Assembly: GCF_006539165.1 (NCBI RefSeq)
Contig: NZ_BJMM01000009.1
Location: 1-64,000 of the forward strand
Direction of reading: 5' to 3'
Source: Streptomyces cacaoi
GTDB taxonomy: Bacteria > Actinomycetota > Actinomycetes > Streptomycetales > Streptomycetaceae
DNA length: 64,000 nt
This document shows positions 40,862 through 49,688 of the stretch, piece after piece (position 1 is the first letter of the stretch; each line of letters begins with the position of its first letter). The notes under the pieces are model-generated. The model did not search any database, had not been told where the DNA came from, and saw only the letters and a program-made list of their open reading frames with translations. The position numbers and the translations under genes were made by a program.

Positions 40862-41821
40862 ATGGCCCTGGCCGCCCCCCTCAGCGGGGTCGTACCGCCC
40901 GTCTGCACCCCGCTGGACAGCTCCGGTGAGGTCGACACCGCCTCGCTCGCCCGGCTCGTCGAGCATCTGCTCACCGGAGGCGTGCACGGCCTCTTCGCGC
41001 TGGGCTCCACCAGCGAGGTCGCCTACCTCACGGACGCACAGCGCGCCACCGCGCTGGAGACCGTGGTGCGCACCGCCGCCGGCCGGGTGCCGGTGCTCGC
41101 CGGGGTGATCGACACGACCACGCCCCGGGTCCTCGACCACGCCCGCAGCGCCGCCGCGCTCGGTGCCGACGGGCTCGTGGCGACCGCGCCCTTCTACACC
41201 CGCACCCACCCCGTCGAGATCGCCCGGCACTTCCGGCGCATCCGCTCCGAGGTCCGACTCCCGCTGTTCGCCTACGACCTGCCGGTCTCCGTGCACACCA
41301 AGCTCGCGCCCGGCCTGGTGCGGGAGCTGGCGGAGGACGGCACGCTCGCCGGGCTCAAGGACAGCAGCGGCGACGAGGGCGGGCTGCGCCGCCTCCTGGT
41401 CGCCCTCGGCGGGCGGCACGGCCGGGGGCGCGGCCCCGCGCCGGACTTCAGCGTGCTGACCGGTTCCGAACTCACCGTGGACGCCGCCCTCCTCGCGGGC
41501 GCCGACGGTGTCGTCCCCGGGCTCGGCAACGTCGACCCGGCCGGCTATGTGCGCCTCTTCGACGCGGCACGCGCCGGTGACTGGGCGCGAGCGGCCGAGG
41601 AACAGGAGCGCCTTGTGCGGCTGTTCGACATCACCGACGTCGGCCCGGAGGCCGACATGGGGCGCAGCTCCTCGGCCCTGGGCGCGTTCAAGGACGCGCT
41701 GCGGCAGCTCGGCGTCGTCGACCGCGGCGACACGGCCTTCCCCCAGGTGCTGTTGGACGAGCCGGCGCGCCACCGCATCGGACAGCTGCTGCGGGAGGCC
41801 GGAGTCCTCCGCACGCCATGA
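40862..41821 (+). CDS. nanA: DHDPS-family aldolase, probable N-acetylneuraminate lyase
   Basis: 319 residues from ATG 40862. The class I aldolase barrel carries the Schiff-base Lys166 in GLKDSSGD and Tyr138 in FAYDLP, one residue off the E. coli NanA Tyr137/Lys165, and a GSTSE loop where NanA has GSTGE. Such proteins cleave or form alpha-keto acids; dihydrodipicolinate synthase and several sugar-acid lyases share the fold. The lyase call rests mainly on the operon: it is followed, with overlapping starts, by a ROK kinase, NanE and a NanT-like transporter. Expected reaction: sialic acid to N-acetylmannosamine plus pyruvate. Confidence 0.82.
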   Translation: MALAAPLSGVVPPVCTPLDSSGEVDTASLARLVEHLLTGGVHGLFALGSTSEVAYLTDAQRATALETVVRTAAGRVPVLAGVIDTTTPRVLDHARSAAALGADGLVATAPFYTRTHPVEIARHFRRIRSEVRLPLFAYDLPVSVHTKLAPGLVRELAEDGTLAGLKDSSGDEGGLRRLLVALGGRHGRGRGPAPDFSVLTGSELTVDAALLAGADGVVPGLGNVDPAGYVRLFDAARAGDWARAAEEQERLVRLFDITDVGPEADMGRSSSALGAFKDALRQLGVVDRGDTAFPQVLLDEPARHRIGQLLREAGVLRTP

Positions 41822-42798
41822 GACCGGCACCGCTCTCCCTGCCGGCGCCCGCCGTCGGGCTCGACCTCGGCGGCACGAAGATCGCCGCCGCGCTGGTCGG
41901 CCCGGACGGCGCCGTGCGGGCCCGGGACGTGCGTCCCACACCGGCGGCCGAGGGCGCCGAGGCCGTGCTGGACGCGCTGGCCGCGGCCGTGGCAGCGGTG
42001 GGCCCGGACGCCCGGGCCGTGGGTGTCGCGGCGGCCGGCGTCGTCGACCCCCGCACCGGGACGGTCACCAGCGCGACGGACTCCCTCCCCGGCTGGGCCG
42101 GCACCCCGCTCGGCCCCGCGCTGGCGCGCCGCACCGGCCTCCCCGTCGCCTGCGACAACGACGTACGGGCCGCGGCGGGGCCGGAGTCGGCCGCCGCTCC
42201 GGGCGGGCGCGCGAACCTGCTGTACGCCGCGGTCGGCACCGGCGTGGGCGGTGCGGTCGCCGTCGACGGGCGGCTGCTGCACGGCACGGACGGGCTCGCC
42301 GGGCACCTCGGCCATCTCCCGGCCACGGAGGCCGCCGGGCTGGACTGCCCCTGCGGCGCCACCGGGCACCTGGAGGCCGTCGCGTCCGGTCCCGGCATCA
42401 CCGCCCTGTACCGGCGCCTCTCCGGCCGGACCGCCGACCGGTTGCAGACCGTCGCCGCCCGCGCCGCCGACGGGGAGGCCGCCGCGGTCCGGGCGATCAC
42501 GACGGGCGCGCGGGCCGCCGGCGGCGTCCTGGGCGGGCTCGCCAACGCGCTCGGCTGCGACCGGGTCGTCGTCGGCGGCGGCGTACCCGGCATCGGACCG
42601 CTGTACCGGACCGCGCTCGCCGACGCCTTCGGCGCCGCACTCATGCCGCCGCTGCGCCGAGTGCGCCCGCGCGCACCGCTGTTCGGCGCCGACGCCGCCG
42701 TCCTCGGCGCCGCGGCACTCACCGCCACCGCCCCCCTGCACCCGCCCGCCGGGCATCCCGTTCCGCCTCTCGCCCACTCTTCCGGAGCTTCCTCATGA
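41818..42798 (+). CDS. nanK: ROK-family kinase, probable N-acetylmannosamine kinase
   Basis: 326 residues; ATG 41818 overlaps the nanA stop (ATGA). The N-terminal phosphate loop VGLDLGGTKIAAAL and the ROK zinc motif (GHLGHLPATEAAGLDCPCGATGHLE) are recognisable, although the CPCG cluster keeps only part of the usual three-Cys set. It should phosphorylate ManNAc at C6 with ATP. The position between the lyase and the epimerase is as in E. coli nan operons, which supports the substrate. Confidence 0.85.
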   Translation: MRPAPLSLPAPAVGLDLGGTKIAAALVGPDGAVRARDVRPTPAAEGAEAVLDALAAAVAAVGPDARAVGVAAAGVVDPRTGTVTSATDSLPGWAGTPLGPALARRTGLPVACDNDVRAAAGPESAAAPGGRANLLYAAVGTGVGGAVAVDGRLLHGTDGLAGHLGHLPATEAAGLDCPCGATGHLEAVASGPGITALYRRLSGRTADRLQTVAARAADGEAAAVRAITTGARAAGGVLGGLANALGCDRVVVGGGVPGIGPLYRTALADAFGAALMPPLRRVRPRAPLFGADAAVLGAAALTATAPLHPPAGHPVPPLAHSSGASS

Positions 42799-43472
42799 CC
42801 CTCCCCGCCCTGCTCGTCCCGCTGGAGGGACGGCTGATCGTCTCCTGCCAGGCGCCCGAGGGCGATCCGATGCGGGAGACCGGCACCCTCGTCCGGCTGG
42901 CGCGCTCCGCCGCGGCCGGCGGCGCCGCCGGGATCCGCGCCAACGGCCCCGAGGTCCTGGCGGCCGTACGGCAGGCCGTCGACCTGCCGCTGATCGGCCT
43001 GTGGAAGGACGGCGCCGAGGGGGTGTACATCACGCCCACCGTCCGGCACGCCCGCGCGGTCGCACAGGCCGGCGCCGACGTGGTGGCGGCGGACGCCACC
43101 GCACGGCCGCGGCCGGACGGCAGCACCTTCGCCCGGCTCGTGGAGGCCGTGCACGCCGCCGGCGCGCTGGTGATGGCGGACGTGGCCACCGTCGACGAGG
43201 GCGTCACGGCAGCCGCGGAAGGCGCCGACATGGTGTCCACCACGCTCTCCGGCTACACACCGCAGTCCGTCCCGCGGGAGGGCCCCGACCTGGAGCTGGT
43301 CGCGCGGCTCGCCGCGCGGCTGGACGTCCCCGTGATCGCGGAGGGCCGTATCCGCACCCCGCAGGAGGCCGCGGCGGCGCTGGCGGGCGGCGCCCACAGC
43401 GTCGTCGTCGGCACCGCCATCACCGCCCCCACGGCGCTCACCCGGCAGTTCGCGGCCCACCTCGGCGCGTGA
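42795..43472 (+). CDS. nanE: N-acetylmannosamine-6-phosphate 2-epimerase
   Basis: 225 residues; ATG 42795 overlaps the kinase stop (ATGA). TIM-barrel protein with the NanE pattern: RLIVSCQAPEGDPM, AGIRANGPEVLAAVR, LPLIGLWKDG, YITPT, DVVAADATARPRPDG, MADVATVDEG, TTLSGYTP, and VIAEGRIRTPQEA followed by SVVVGTAIT, which binds phosphate. The catalytic Lys and Glu positions (Lys in LWKDG, Glu in AEGRI) are kept. It converts ManNAc-6-P to GlcNAc-6-P. This is the most diagnostic enzyme of the operon and makes the sialate assignment strong. Confidence 0.94.
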   Translation: MTLPALLVPLEGRLIVSCQAPEGDPMRETGTLVRLARSAAAGGAAGIRANGPEVLAAVRQAVDLPLIGLWKDGAEGVYITPTVRHARAVAQAGADVVAADATARPRPDGSTFARLVEAVHAAGALVMADVATVDEGVTAAAEGADMVSTTLSGYTPQSVPREGPDLELVARLAARLDVPVIAEGRIRTPQEAAAALAGGAHSVVVGTAITAPTALTRQFAAHLGA

Positions 43473-43539
43473 CAGGCCGCCCGCTGCCGCCCCTTCGCCC
43501 GTGCTCGACGACGAGTCCGTTCGGCATACAGGAGACACC

Positions 43540-45015
43540 GTGCACAACCAGCCCACCACCGCTCCACGTTGGTACCGGCAGATCTCGCGTACCCAGTGGA
43601 AGTCGTTCTTCGCCGCCTGGGTCGGCTACACCCTCGACGGCTTCGATTTCGTCCTGATCACACTGGTCCTCACCGAGGTCAGCCGGGACTTCGGGCTCAG
43701 CGCGGTGGAGGGCGCCAGCCTGGTCTCGGCCGCCTTCATCACCCGGTGGATCGGCGGGGCCGCGCTCGGGGCGCTGGGCGACCGGTACGGGCGCAAGCTC
43801 TCCATGGTCGTCAGCATCCTGCTCTACTCGCTCGGCACCGTCGCCTGCGGCTTCGCCTGGGACTACACGAGCATGTTCGTCGCCCGGCTGGCGATCGGCA
43901 TGGGCATGGCCGGGGAGTACAGCGCCAGCGCCACCTACGCCATGGAGAGCTGGCCGGCGCATCTGCGCAACCGGGCCAGCGGCTTTCTGATCTCCGGGTA
44001 CTCGGTCGGCTCCGTCGTCGCGGGCCAGCTCTACCAGTTCGTCGTGCCCCACCTCGGCTGGCGCTGGATGTTCTACATAGGCATCGTGCCCATCGCGGTC
44101 GCCCTGTGGCTGCGCCGTGCCCTGCCGGAGGCCCAGGAGTGGACGGCGACGGTCGAGGAGAAGCAGGAGAAGCCGAACCCGTTCGGCGCGCTGTTCACCT
44201 CCCGGGGGCGCACCACCCTCAACACGGTGCTGATGGCGGTCGCCACCCTCACGCTGTTCGGGGTGTTCACCCCGCTCGGCGGCGGCGCCGTGCCGGTGCT
44301 GTCGGTGCTCGCCGGGGCCTGTCTGCTGGTGCTGGCCGCCCAGTTCGGCGGGCGGCGCAGCTGGCTGCTGTACGTGGCGATGACGGTGACCGTCTTCTTC
44401 GCCTTCCTCTACACCTGGCCGCTCCAGGCGCTGCTGCCCACCTACCTCAAGACCGATCTGCACTTCTCGCCGGGCGAGGTCAGCGACGCGCTGTTCTTCG
44501 CGGGCTTCGGCACCATCGTCGGCTGCTGTCTCGCCGGGTTCCTGGGGGACTGGCTCGGCACGAAGAAGGCGTACGCGTTCATCCTGCTCGCCTCGCTGGT
44601 CTTCGTCTTCCCGGTGTTCGCCGTGGGCAACAACCTGCTGGCGCTCGGGGCGCTGCTGTTCGTCCTCCAGGCGCTCAGCTTCGGCGTCTCCAGCCTGCTG
44701 CCGCGCTACATCGGCGGGCACTTCCCCACGGACAACCGGGCCGCGGCCCTCGGCTTCACCTACAACGTGGGCGCGCTGGGCGGTGCCGTCGCCCCCGTGC
44801 TGGGCACCACGCTGGCCTCGGGCATGTCGCTGGGCACCAGCCTGGCCCTCCTCACCTTCGCGGGCACGCTGCTGGTGGTCCTGCTGGTCGGCTTCGACGT
44901 GCCGGCCCGGCTCAACCGGCTGACCGACCCGCACGGCGTCCGCGACCACCTGGCGCCGGAGGCCGGACCCCGGTCCGCCGCGTCCGAAGCGGCCCGCCCG
45001 TCCGAGCGCGCCTGA
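43540..45015 (+). CDS. nanT: Sialic acid:H+ symporter, NanT-type MFS
   Basis: 491 residues from GTG 43540 with GGAGACACC upstream. It resembles E. coli NanT throughout: W-Y-R-x-hydrophobic-R-x-QW at the start, the AAW-x-GY-x-LDGFDFVLI segment, GDRYGRKLSMV, GMGMAGEYSASATY-x-ESWP, FLISGYSVG, QALLPTYLKTDL, GCCLAGFLGDWLGTKKAYAF and LGFTYNVGALGGA-APVLG. The extra central pair of membrane segments that gives NanT 14 helices is also present. It imports free sialic acid with a proton and completes the operon. No sialidase gene is seen in this window. Confidence 0.93.
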   Translation: MHNQPTTAPRWYRQISRTQWKSFFAAWVGYTLDGFDFVLITLVLTEVSRDFGLSAVEGASLVSAAFITRWIGGAALGALGDRYGRKLSMVVSILLYSLGTVACGFAWDYTSMFVARLAIGMGMAGEYSASATYAMESWPAHLRNRASGFLISGYSVGSVVAGQLYQFVVPHLGWRWMFYIGIVPIAVALWLRRALPEAQEWTATVEEKQEKPNPFGALFTSRGRTTLNTVLMAVATLTLFGVFTPLGGGAVPVLSVLAGACLLVLAAQFGGRRSWLLYVAMTVTVFFAFLYTWPLQALLPTYLKTDLHFSPGEVSDALFFAGFGTIVGCCLAGFLGDWLGTKKAYAFILLASLVFVFPVFAVGNNLLALGALLFVLQALSFGVSSLLPRYIGGHFPTDNRAAALGFTYNVGALGGAVAPVLGTTLASGMSLGTSLALLTFAGTLLVVLLVGFDVPARLNRLTDPHGVRDHLAPEAGPRSAASEAARPSERA

Positions 45016-45051
45016 CGGCGTGTGCCGGTGTCCGGCCGAACCGCGCGGGGA

Positions 45052-45831
45052 TCAGCGGAGTTTGACGGAGCCCCCGTCGGCCATGACGGTCTGCCCCGTC
45101 ATGTACCGGGAGTCGTCGCCGGCGAGAAAGGCGACGACGGGGGCGACGTCCCGGGCCGGGTCGCCGAAGCGGCCGAGGGGGACCGCGGCGGCCGAGCGGG
45201 CGTACTGCTCGGGGCGCGCCTCCGCCCACCGGGCCACCCCCTCGGTCAGCGCCATCGGGCAGACCACGTTGACGCGGATGCCGTGCGGGGCCCACTCGTT
45301 GGCCGTGACGCGGCTCAGACCGCGGATGGCCTCCTTCGCCGCCGCGTAGGACGCCTGGTTGGGCTGGCCGTTGAGCCCCGCGCCGGAGCCGAAGTTGACG
45401 ACGGACGCGTGTCCGGACTCGATGAGTGCCGGGAACGCGGCCAGCATGAAGTTGCGGGTGGCGTACAGGCCGGTGTCCATGGCGAGCCGCCAGTCGTCGT
45501 CCGTCTGCTCCTCGAACGGCTTCTGCCGGGAGACGCTCGCGTTGTTCACCAGCACGTCGAGCGCGCCGAAGCGTGCGACGGCGGTGGCCACGGCCGCGTC
45601 GGCGACGGCCCGGTCGGAGACGTCGCCGTGCACGAAGACCACGGCGTCGCCGTGCTCCCGGGCGAGCGCCTCCCCGGCCTCCTGCTGGAGATCGACGACC
45701 ACGACGCGGGCGCCGCGCTCGACGAACAGCGCGGTGACGGCGGCGCCGATGCCCGAGGCGCCCCCGGTGACGAGCGTGGACCTGCCCTCCAGGCTGCGGG
45801 GCCCGGCGGGGGAGTGCGTGGGGGTGTGCAT
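45052..45831 (-). CDS. SDR-family oxidoreductase
   Basis: 259 residues. Classical SDR: LVTGGASGIGAAVTALF, VHGDVSD, LVNNASVS, catalytic Ser in NFGSGAG and SYAAAKEA (Tyr-x3-Lys), and the C-terminal SRYMTGQTVMADGG. It probably uses NAD, given the acidic residue after the second beta strand (VVVDLQ). It is the last gene of an MFS-SDR-SDR operon and convergent with nanT. The other SDR lies 34 bp upstream; the two may catalyse successive steps. Confidence 0.9.
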   Translation of the reverse strand: MHTPTHSPAGPRSLEGRSTLVTGGASGIGAAVTALFVERGARVVVVDLQQEAGEALAREHGDAVVFVHGDVSDRAVADAAVATAVARFGALDVLVNNASVSRQKPFEEQTDDDWRLAMDTGLYATRNFMLAAFPALIESGHASVVNFGSGAGLNGQPNQASYAAAKEAIRGLSRVTANEWAPHGIRVNVVCPMALTEGVARWAEARPEQYARSAAAVPLGRFGDPARDVAPVVAFLAGDDSRYMTGQTVMADGGSVKLR

Positions 45832-45865
45832 GGAAGGTCCTTCGTACGGAGGGGAACCGCTGTGC

Positions 45866-46663
45866 TCACAGCGGGAGTTGGGCGCGGCGGCCCTCGGCGG
45901 CGGGGGACTGCATGGTCATTCCTCCGTCGACGACGAGCAGTTGGCCCGTCATGTAGCGGGACTCGTCGGAGGCGAGGAAGACCATGGTGTGGCCGATGTC
46001 CTCGGGCGTGCCCAGGTACGGCAGCGCGGTGGTCCGCTGAAGGCTTGCGACGACGTCCTCGGGCACGTTGTTCTCCAGCGCGGGCGTCAGCACCGTGCCC
46101 GGCGCGACGGCGTTGCAGCGCACGTTCCGGGGCCCGTACTGGACGGCGATGGACCGGGTCATGGCGACCACGGCGGCCTTGACGGCGCCGTAGGACGTCT
46201 GGAGCACATCGCCCGCGAGCGCGGCGACGGAGGCGGTGTTGACGATCGATCCGCCGCCCGCCCGGATCAGATGCGGGAGCGCGTACCGCGTGCCCAGCAG
46301 CGTGCTGCGCATGTTGCGTGCGACGGCCCGGTCCAGCTCGTCCATGTCCATGCGCAGCACGTCGAGATCGCGCCGCGGGTCGGTGCCGCCCACGTGGTTG
46401 CAGAGCACGTGCAGACCGCCGAACTCGCCGACGGCCGAGGCGATCATGGCCGCGACGGAGTCCTCGTCGGTGACGTCCACGGCGACGGGCAGGGCGCGCC
46501 CGCCCTCCTGCTCGACGAGCGCGGCGGACTCCTCGGCCGTCTCGGCGCGGTGGTCGGCGACCACGACCCGTGCGCCCTCCCGGGCCATCAGCCGGGCGGC
46601 GGCCCGGCCGATCCCGCTGCCCGCCCCGGTGACGACCGCGACCTTGTCCTGAAGACGTTCCAT
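45866..46663 (-). CDS. SDR-family oxidoreductase
   Basis: 265 residues. VVTGAGSGIGRAAARLM cofactor loop, VVVADHRAE, VDVTDEDS, and LCNHVGG where most SDRs have NNAG, so Asn is shifted and His is inserted; catalytic NTASVAAL and SYGAVKAA (Tyr-x3-Lys) are intact, as is SRYMTGQLLVVDGG. It lies between the MFS gene (82 bp upstream) and the second SDR. Reaction unknown. Confidence 0.9.
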   Translation of the reverse strand: MERLQDKVAVVTGAGSGIGRAAARLMAREGARVVVADHRAETAEESAALVEQEGGRALPVAVDVTDEDSVAAMIASAVGEFGGLHVLCNHVGGTDPRRDLDVLRMDMDELDRAVARNMRSTLLGTRYALPHLIRAGGGSIVNTASVAALAGDVLQTSYGAVKAAVVAMTRSIAVQYGPRNVRCNAVAPGTVLTPALENNVPEDVVASLQRTTALPYLGTPEDIGHTMVFLASDESRYMTGQLLVVDGGMTMQSPAAEGRRAQLPL

Positions 46664-46745
46664 GGCTGTTCCTGCGCTTCCGGTGGTGTGTGCTGGATTT
46701 CGGTGGTGCCGGGTGCCCGCACGGTGTGCCGTGCGGGCCGGTGGT

Positions 46746-48191
46746 TCAGCGGGCGGCGCCGGCGGCCGGGGCCGTCGCGGGGCCCGGCCCGGCGGGGGAG
46801 CGCCGGGCCCGGGGGATGAGGAGGGCTGTGCCGATGCCGAGGACGGCGGCGAGCGCCGCCACCACGAAGCTCGTCCGGAACCCCTGCTCGGTCGGTACGG
46901 AGGCGGAGCCCAGACGGGTGCTCGTGCTGGCCAGCAGCGCGGCCGTCACCGCGCTCGACGAGGACGTACCGACCGAGCGCATCAGCGAGTTGACGCCGTT
47001 CGCGGACGCCGTCCCGGTCACCGGGACCGCGTCCATGATCAGCGCCGGACCGGCGGCATAGGCGATGCCCACACCGGCGCTGACGATCAGCGACATGAGG
47101 ACGATCTGCCAGACCTCCGCCATGAGGAACAGCCCGGCACCGTAGCCGGCGCCGATCACGCACAGCCCGGTCAGCAGGGTCACACGGGCGCCGTGCCGGG
47201 CCGTGAGACGGGCGGACAGGGGAGCGAAGGCCATCATGATCAGGCCGCTCGGTGCCAGCACCAGCCCGGCGGCGAGCGTCGACTGCCCCAGGCCGTACCC
47301 CGTGGCGGCGGGCGACTGGAGCAGCTGCGGCAGCACCAGCGAGGTGGCGTACATGGCGAATCCGACCAGGAGCGACGCCAGATTGGTGAGCAGCACCGGG
47401 CGGCGCGCGACGATCCGGAGGTCCACGAGCGGCTGGGCGACGCGCAGTTCGTACCTCCCCCACAGCAGCAGCGTCAGCAGGCCGCCGGCGAACAGCCCGA
47501 GGGTGGGGCCGCTGGTCCAGCCCCAGTCGGCGCCCTTGGAGGTGGGCAGGAGCAGACACACCAGTCCGGCGGCCAGTCCGAGGGCGCCCACGAGGTCGAA
47601 CCGGCCCGGGGACCGGTTGGGCGATTCGCGCAGCAGCGTCGCCACGAGCGCGAGGCAGACGGCGCCCAGTGCGGCGGCGAGCCAGAACAGCGTGTGCCAG
47701 TCGGCGAGTTGGACGATGCCGGCCGAGGCGGGCAGGCCGACGGCGCCGCCGACGCCCAGGGCCGCGCTGACCAGCGCGACGGCTCCGCCGACCCGCTCGG
47801 CGGGCAGCACATCGCGGAGGAAGCCGATGCTGACCGGGATGACGCCGGTGGCAAGACCCTGGAGCGTGCGTCCGGCGACGACCGGTACCAGGTCGTCGGA
47901 GACGGCGCACAGCACGGACCCGACGACGACCAGGAGCAGACTCGCGAGGATGACGCTGCGCTTGCCGTACATGTCGCCGAGCCGCCCGGAGATGGGGGTG
48001 ACCACCGCCGCCGCCAGAAGGGTCGCGGTGACGGCCCAGGAGGCGTCGGAGGGCCCCGTGTGCAACAGCCGGGGAAGCAGGGGGACGAGCGGCACGATCA
48101 GGGTCTGCATGAGGGAGATCACGACACAGCTCAGGGTGATCACGGCTGTGACGGCCCCCGCCCGCACGGGGCGGACGGCGCTGGCTGACAA
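46746..48191 (-). CDS. MFS transporter, DHA2 (EmrB/QacA) type
   Basis: 481 residues with about fourteen hydrophobic segments. LLPRLLHTGPSDASWAVTATLLAAAVVTPISGRLGDMYGKRSVIL has the DHA2 motif D1/A stretch, and GRTLQGLATGVIPVSIGFLRD is motif B. It is the first gene of the MFS-SDR-SDR operon and divergent from a MarR regulator. It is probably an efflux pump induced by the ligand of that MarR. Confidence 0.9.
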   Translation of the reverse strand: MSASAVRPVRAGAVTAVITLSCVVISLMQTLIVPLVPLLPRLLHTGPSDASWAVTATLLAAAVVTPISGRLGDMYGKRSVILASLLLVVVGSVLCAVSDDLVPVVAGRTLQGLATGVIPVSIGFLRDVLPAERVGGAVALVSAALGVGGAVGLPASAGIVQLADWHTLFWLAAALGAVCLALVATLLRESPNRSPGRFDLVGALGLAAGLVCLLLPTSKGADWGWTSGPTLGLFAGGLLTLLLWGRYELRVAQPLVDLRIVARRPVLLTNLASLLVGFAMYATSLVLPQLLQSPAATGYGLGQSTLAAGLVLAPSGLIMMAFAPLSARLTARHGARVTLLTGLCVIGAGYGAGLFLMAEVWQIVLMSLIVSAGVGIAYAAGPALIMDAVPVTGTASANGVNSLMRSVGTSSSSAVTAALLASTSTRLGSASVPTEQGFRTSFVVAALAAVLGIGTALLIPRARRSPAGPGPATAPAAGAAR

Positions 48192-48378
48192 GTAGCACTC
48201 CTTGACGAGGACGGGACCCGCGGTGAGCGGGCCGGTGCGCTGCCCGCCGGCGCCCGCACCGCCGGGCCGGCCGCGGACAGCGGGGCGCGGTGGCCCCGTA
48301 CCGAAGGGGGCCGTGTGCCGGGGGTGCCCGGGGGCGCGCCGTAAGGTGCCTGGGGCGCACGAGGACCGCGGGAGGCGT

Positions 48379-48397
48379 TGTGCATGTTACATACACA
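48379..48397. promoter_or_regulatory. MarR operator in the divergent promoter
   Basis: TGTGCATGTTACATACACA is a 19-bp dyad of form TGTG-N-ATGT-N-ACAT-N-CACA with mismatches only at the three N positions. It stands in the 296-bp gap between the MFS and MarR genes, in its least GC-rich part. Confidence 0.75.
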
Positions 48398-48487
48398 TCG
48401 GCATCGCGGACAACGACCCGGCAGGCACCCACCGGGCCGGGCGTGCGCGCCGGCACACCGCACCGACAGGGAAGGACGACGCAGCAC

Positions 48488-48970
48488 ATGCAGGAGCCGA
48501 ACGAGCAGGACCGCCGACTGGGAGACCTGGAGCGCGAACTGACCCTGCTGTCCCGCCATTTCATCGCCGCACGCGGCCCGCGCATCGGCCAGAGCCTGGA
48601 CCGTTCCGCCTACGTCCTGCTGACCCGGCTGGAGACGGGCGAACCGCTCACCCTCAAGGAACTGGCGCACACCTTCCAGGCCGATGTCTCCACCATCCAC
48701 CGGCAGATGAGCGCGATGCTCAAGAACGGCCTCGTCGAGCGCATCCCGGACCCGGCCGGCGGCCCCGCGCGCAGGTTCCGGCCCACGCCCTACGGCCTGG
48801 AGCGGCTGGAGGCGGACCGCGCCATCTCCCGCGCGGGCGCGGCCCGGCTCATCGAGGCGGCGGGCTGGTCGGGCGAGCGGACCCAGCAATTCCTCACGCT
48901 GCTGGTCGAGTTCAACCACAGCATCGAACACCTCGAAGAGCTGGCGCAGCAGCCGCCCCGGACGTCGTAA
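48488..48970 (+). CDS. MarR-family regulator
   Basis: 160 residues from ATG 48488; an upstream in-frame extension would cross the operator and was rejected. The winged helix is good (SAYVLLTRLETGEPLTLKELAHTFQADVSTIHRQMSAMLKNGLVERIPDPAGGPARRFRPTPYG), with flanking dimerisation helices. It diverges from the MFS-SDR-SDR operon across a 19-bp dyad and most likely represses both. The ligand is unknown. Confidence 0.9.
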   Translation: MQEPNEQDRRLGDLERELTLLSRHFIAARGPRIGQSLDRSAYVLLTRLETGEPLTLKELAHTFQADVSTIHRQMSAMLKNGLVERIPDPAGGPARRFRPTPYGLERLEADRAISRAGAARLIEAAGWSGERTQQFLTLLVEFNHSIEHLEELAQQPPRTS

Positions 48971-49058
48971 CGGCCGCCGCCGCCGATGCCGCCGCCGCCG
49001 ACGCCCGCCGGGCCGCGCCCGGTGCGGACGGGCCCCGGCGCGGTGGGCTCCCGTCGCG

Positions 49059-49688
49059 CTACTTGATGAACTCCGGCGGCACCCGTGGCGGCCACTGGCC
49101 CACCGTCAGCATCCCCATGGAGTGGGCCCGGGAGACGAGCGCGGTCCTGCTGGGCGCCTGGAACCTCCGGAGCATCAGCCCGATGTGGTACTCGACGGCC
49201 TGCTTGCTCAGATGCAGCCGCGTGGCCAGTTGCACGGTGGACGCGCCCCGGGCGATGCCCTCCAGCACCTTCGCGTCGACCGCGCCGAGGAGCTGACGCC
49301 GCGGGCGCGGTACCGTCTCCGGCTCGTCCTGGGCGGGGCCCCTCATGTCGGGGTGCAGCTGGACGACGACACCGGCCAGGCGGCCCACGGTGTCGTGCAC
49401 CGCGATCGCGGTCAGCTCCCCGGAGAACGCCCGGCCGGTGCCGCCCAGTCCCCTCACACGCTCGGTGAACTGGTTGCACCGTCCCTTCCGCATGTCCGCG
49501 AAGTACCGGTCCAGCGCGTCGGGCCGGTGGGGACGCAGCAGCTCGTGGAAGAGCCGTCCGCAGATGTCGGCGGAGCTGCGGCCGAGCTGCTGGGAAAGGC
49601 CCGGCGTCGCGGCGACGATGCGCTTCTCCTGGTCCAGGTAAGCCGCGCAGACGGCGGCGTTCACGACGCGGGGTATTTCGGAGGTCAC
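49059..49688 (-). CDS. PAS-LuxR transcriptional regulator (PimM-like architecture)
   Basis: 209 residues. An N-terminal PAS domain (about residues 10-115; VNAAVCAAYLDQEKRIVAATPGLSQQLG, GRLFHELLRPH) is followed by a LuxR helix-turn-helix at about 135-195 (KVLEGIARGASTVQLATRLHLSKQAVEYHIGLMLRRFQAPSRTALVSRAHSMGML). The size and order match PAS-LuxR activators such as PimM of polyene clusters; no polyketide genes are in this window. It diverges from an MHS transporter across a long gene-free region. Targets may lie elsewhere. Confidence 0.87.
   Translation of the reverse strand: MTSEIPRVVNAAVCAAYLDQEKRIVAATPGLSQQLGRSSADICGRLFHELLRPHRPDALDRYFADMRKGRCNQFTERVRGLGGTGRAFSGELTAIAVHDTVGRLAGVVVQLHPDMRGPAQDEPETVPRPRRQLLGAVDAKVLEGIARGASTVQLATRLHLSKQAVEYHIGLMLRRFQAPSRTALVSRAHSMGMLTVGQWPPRVPPEFIK

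Noticed and set aside
40862..41821. Dihydrodipicolinate synthase (lysine pathway)
   Set aside because: The fold permits it, but the gene is inside an operon with nanK, nanE and nanT, so a sialate lyase role is far more likely.
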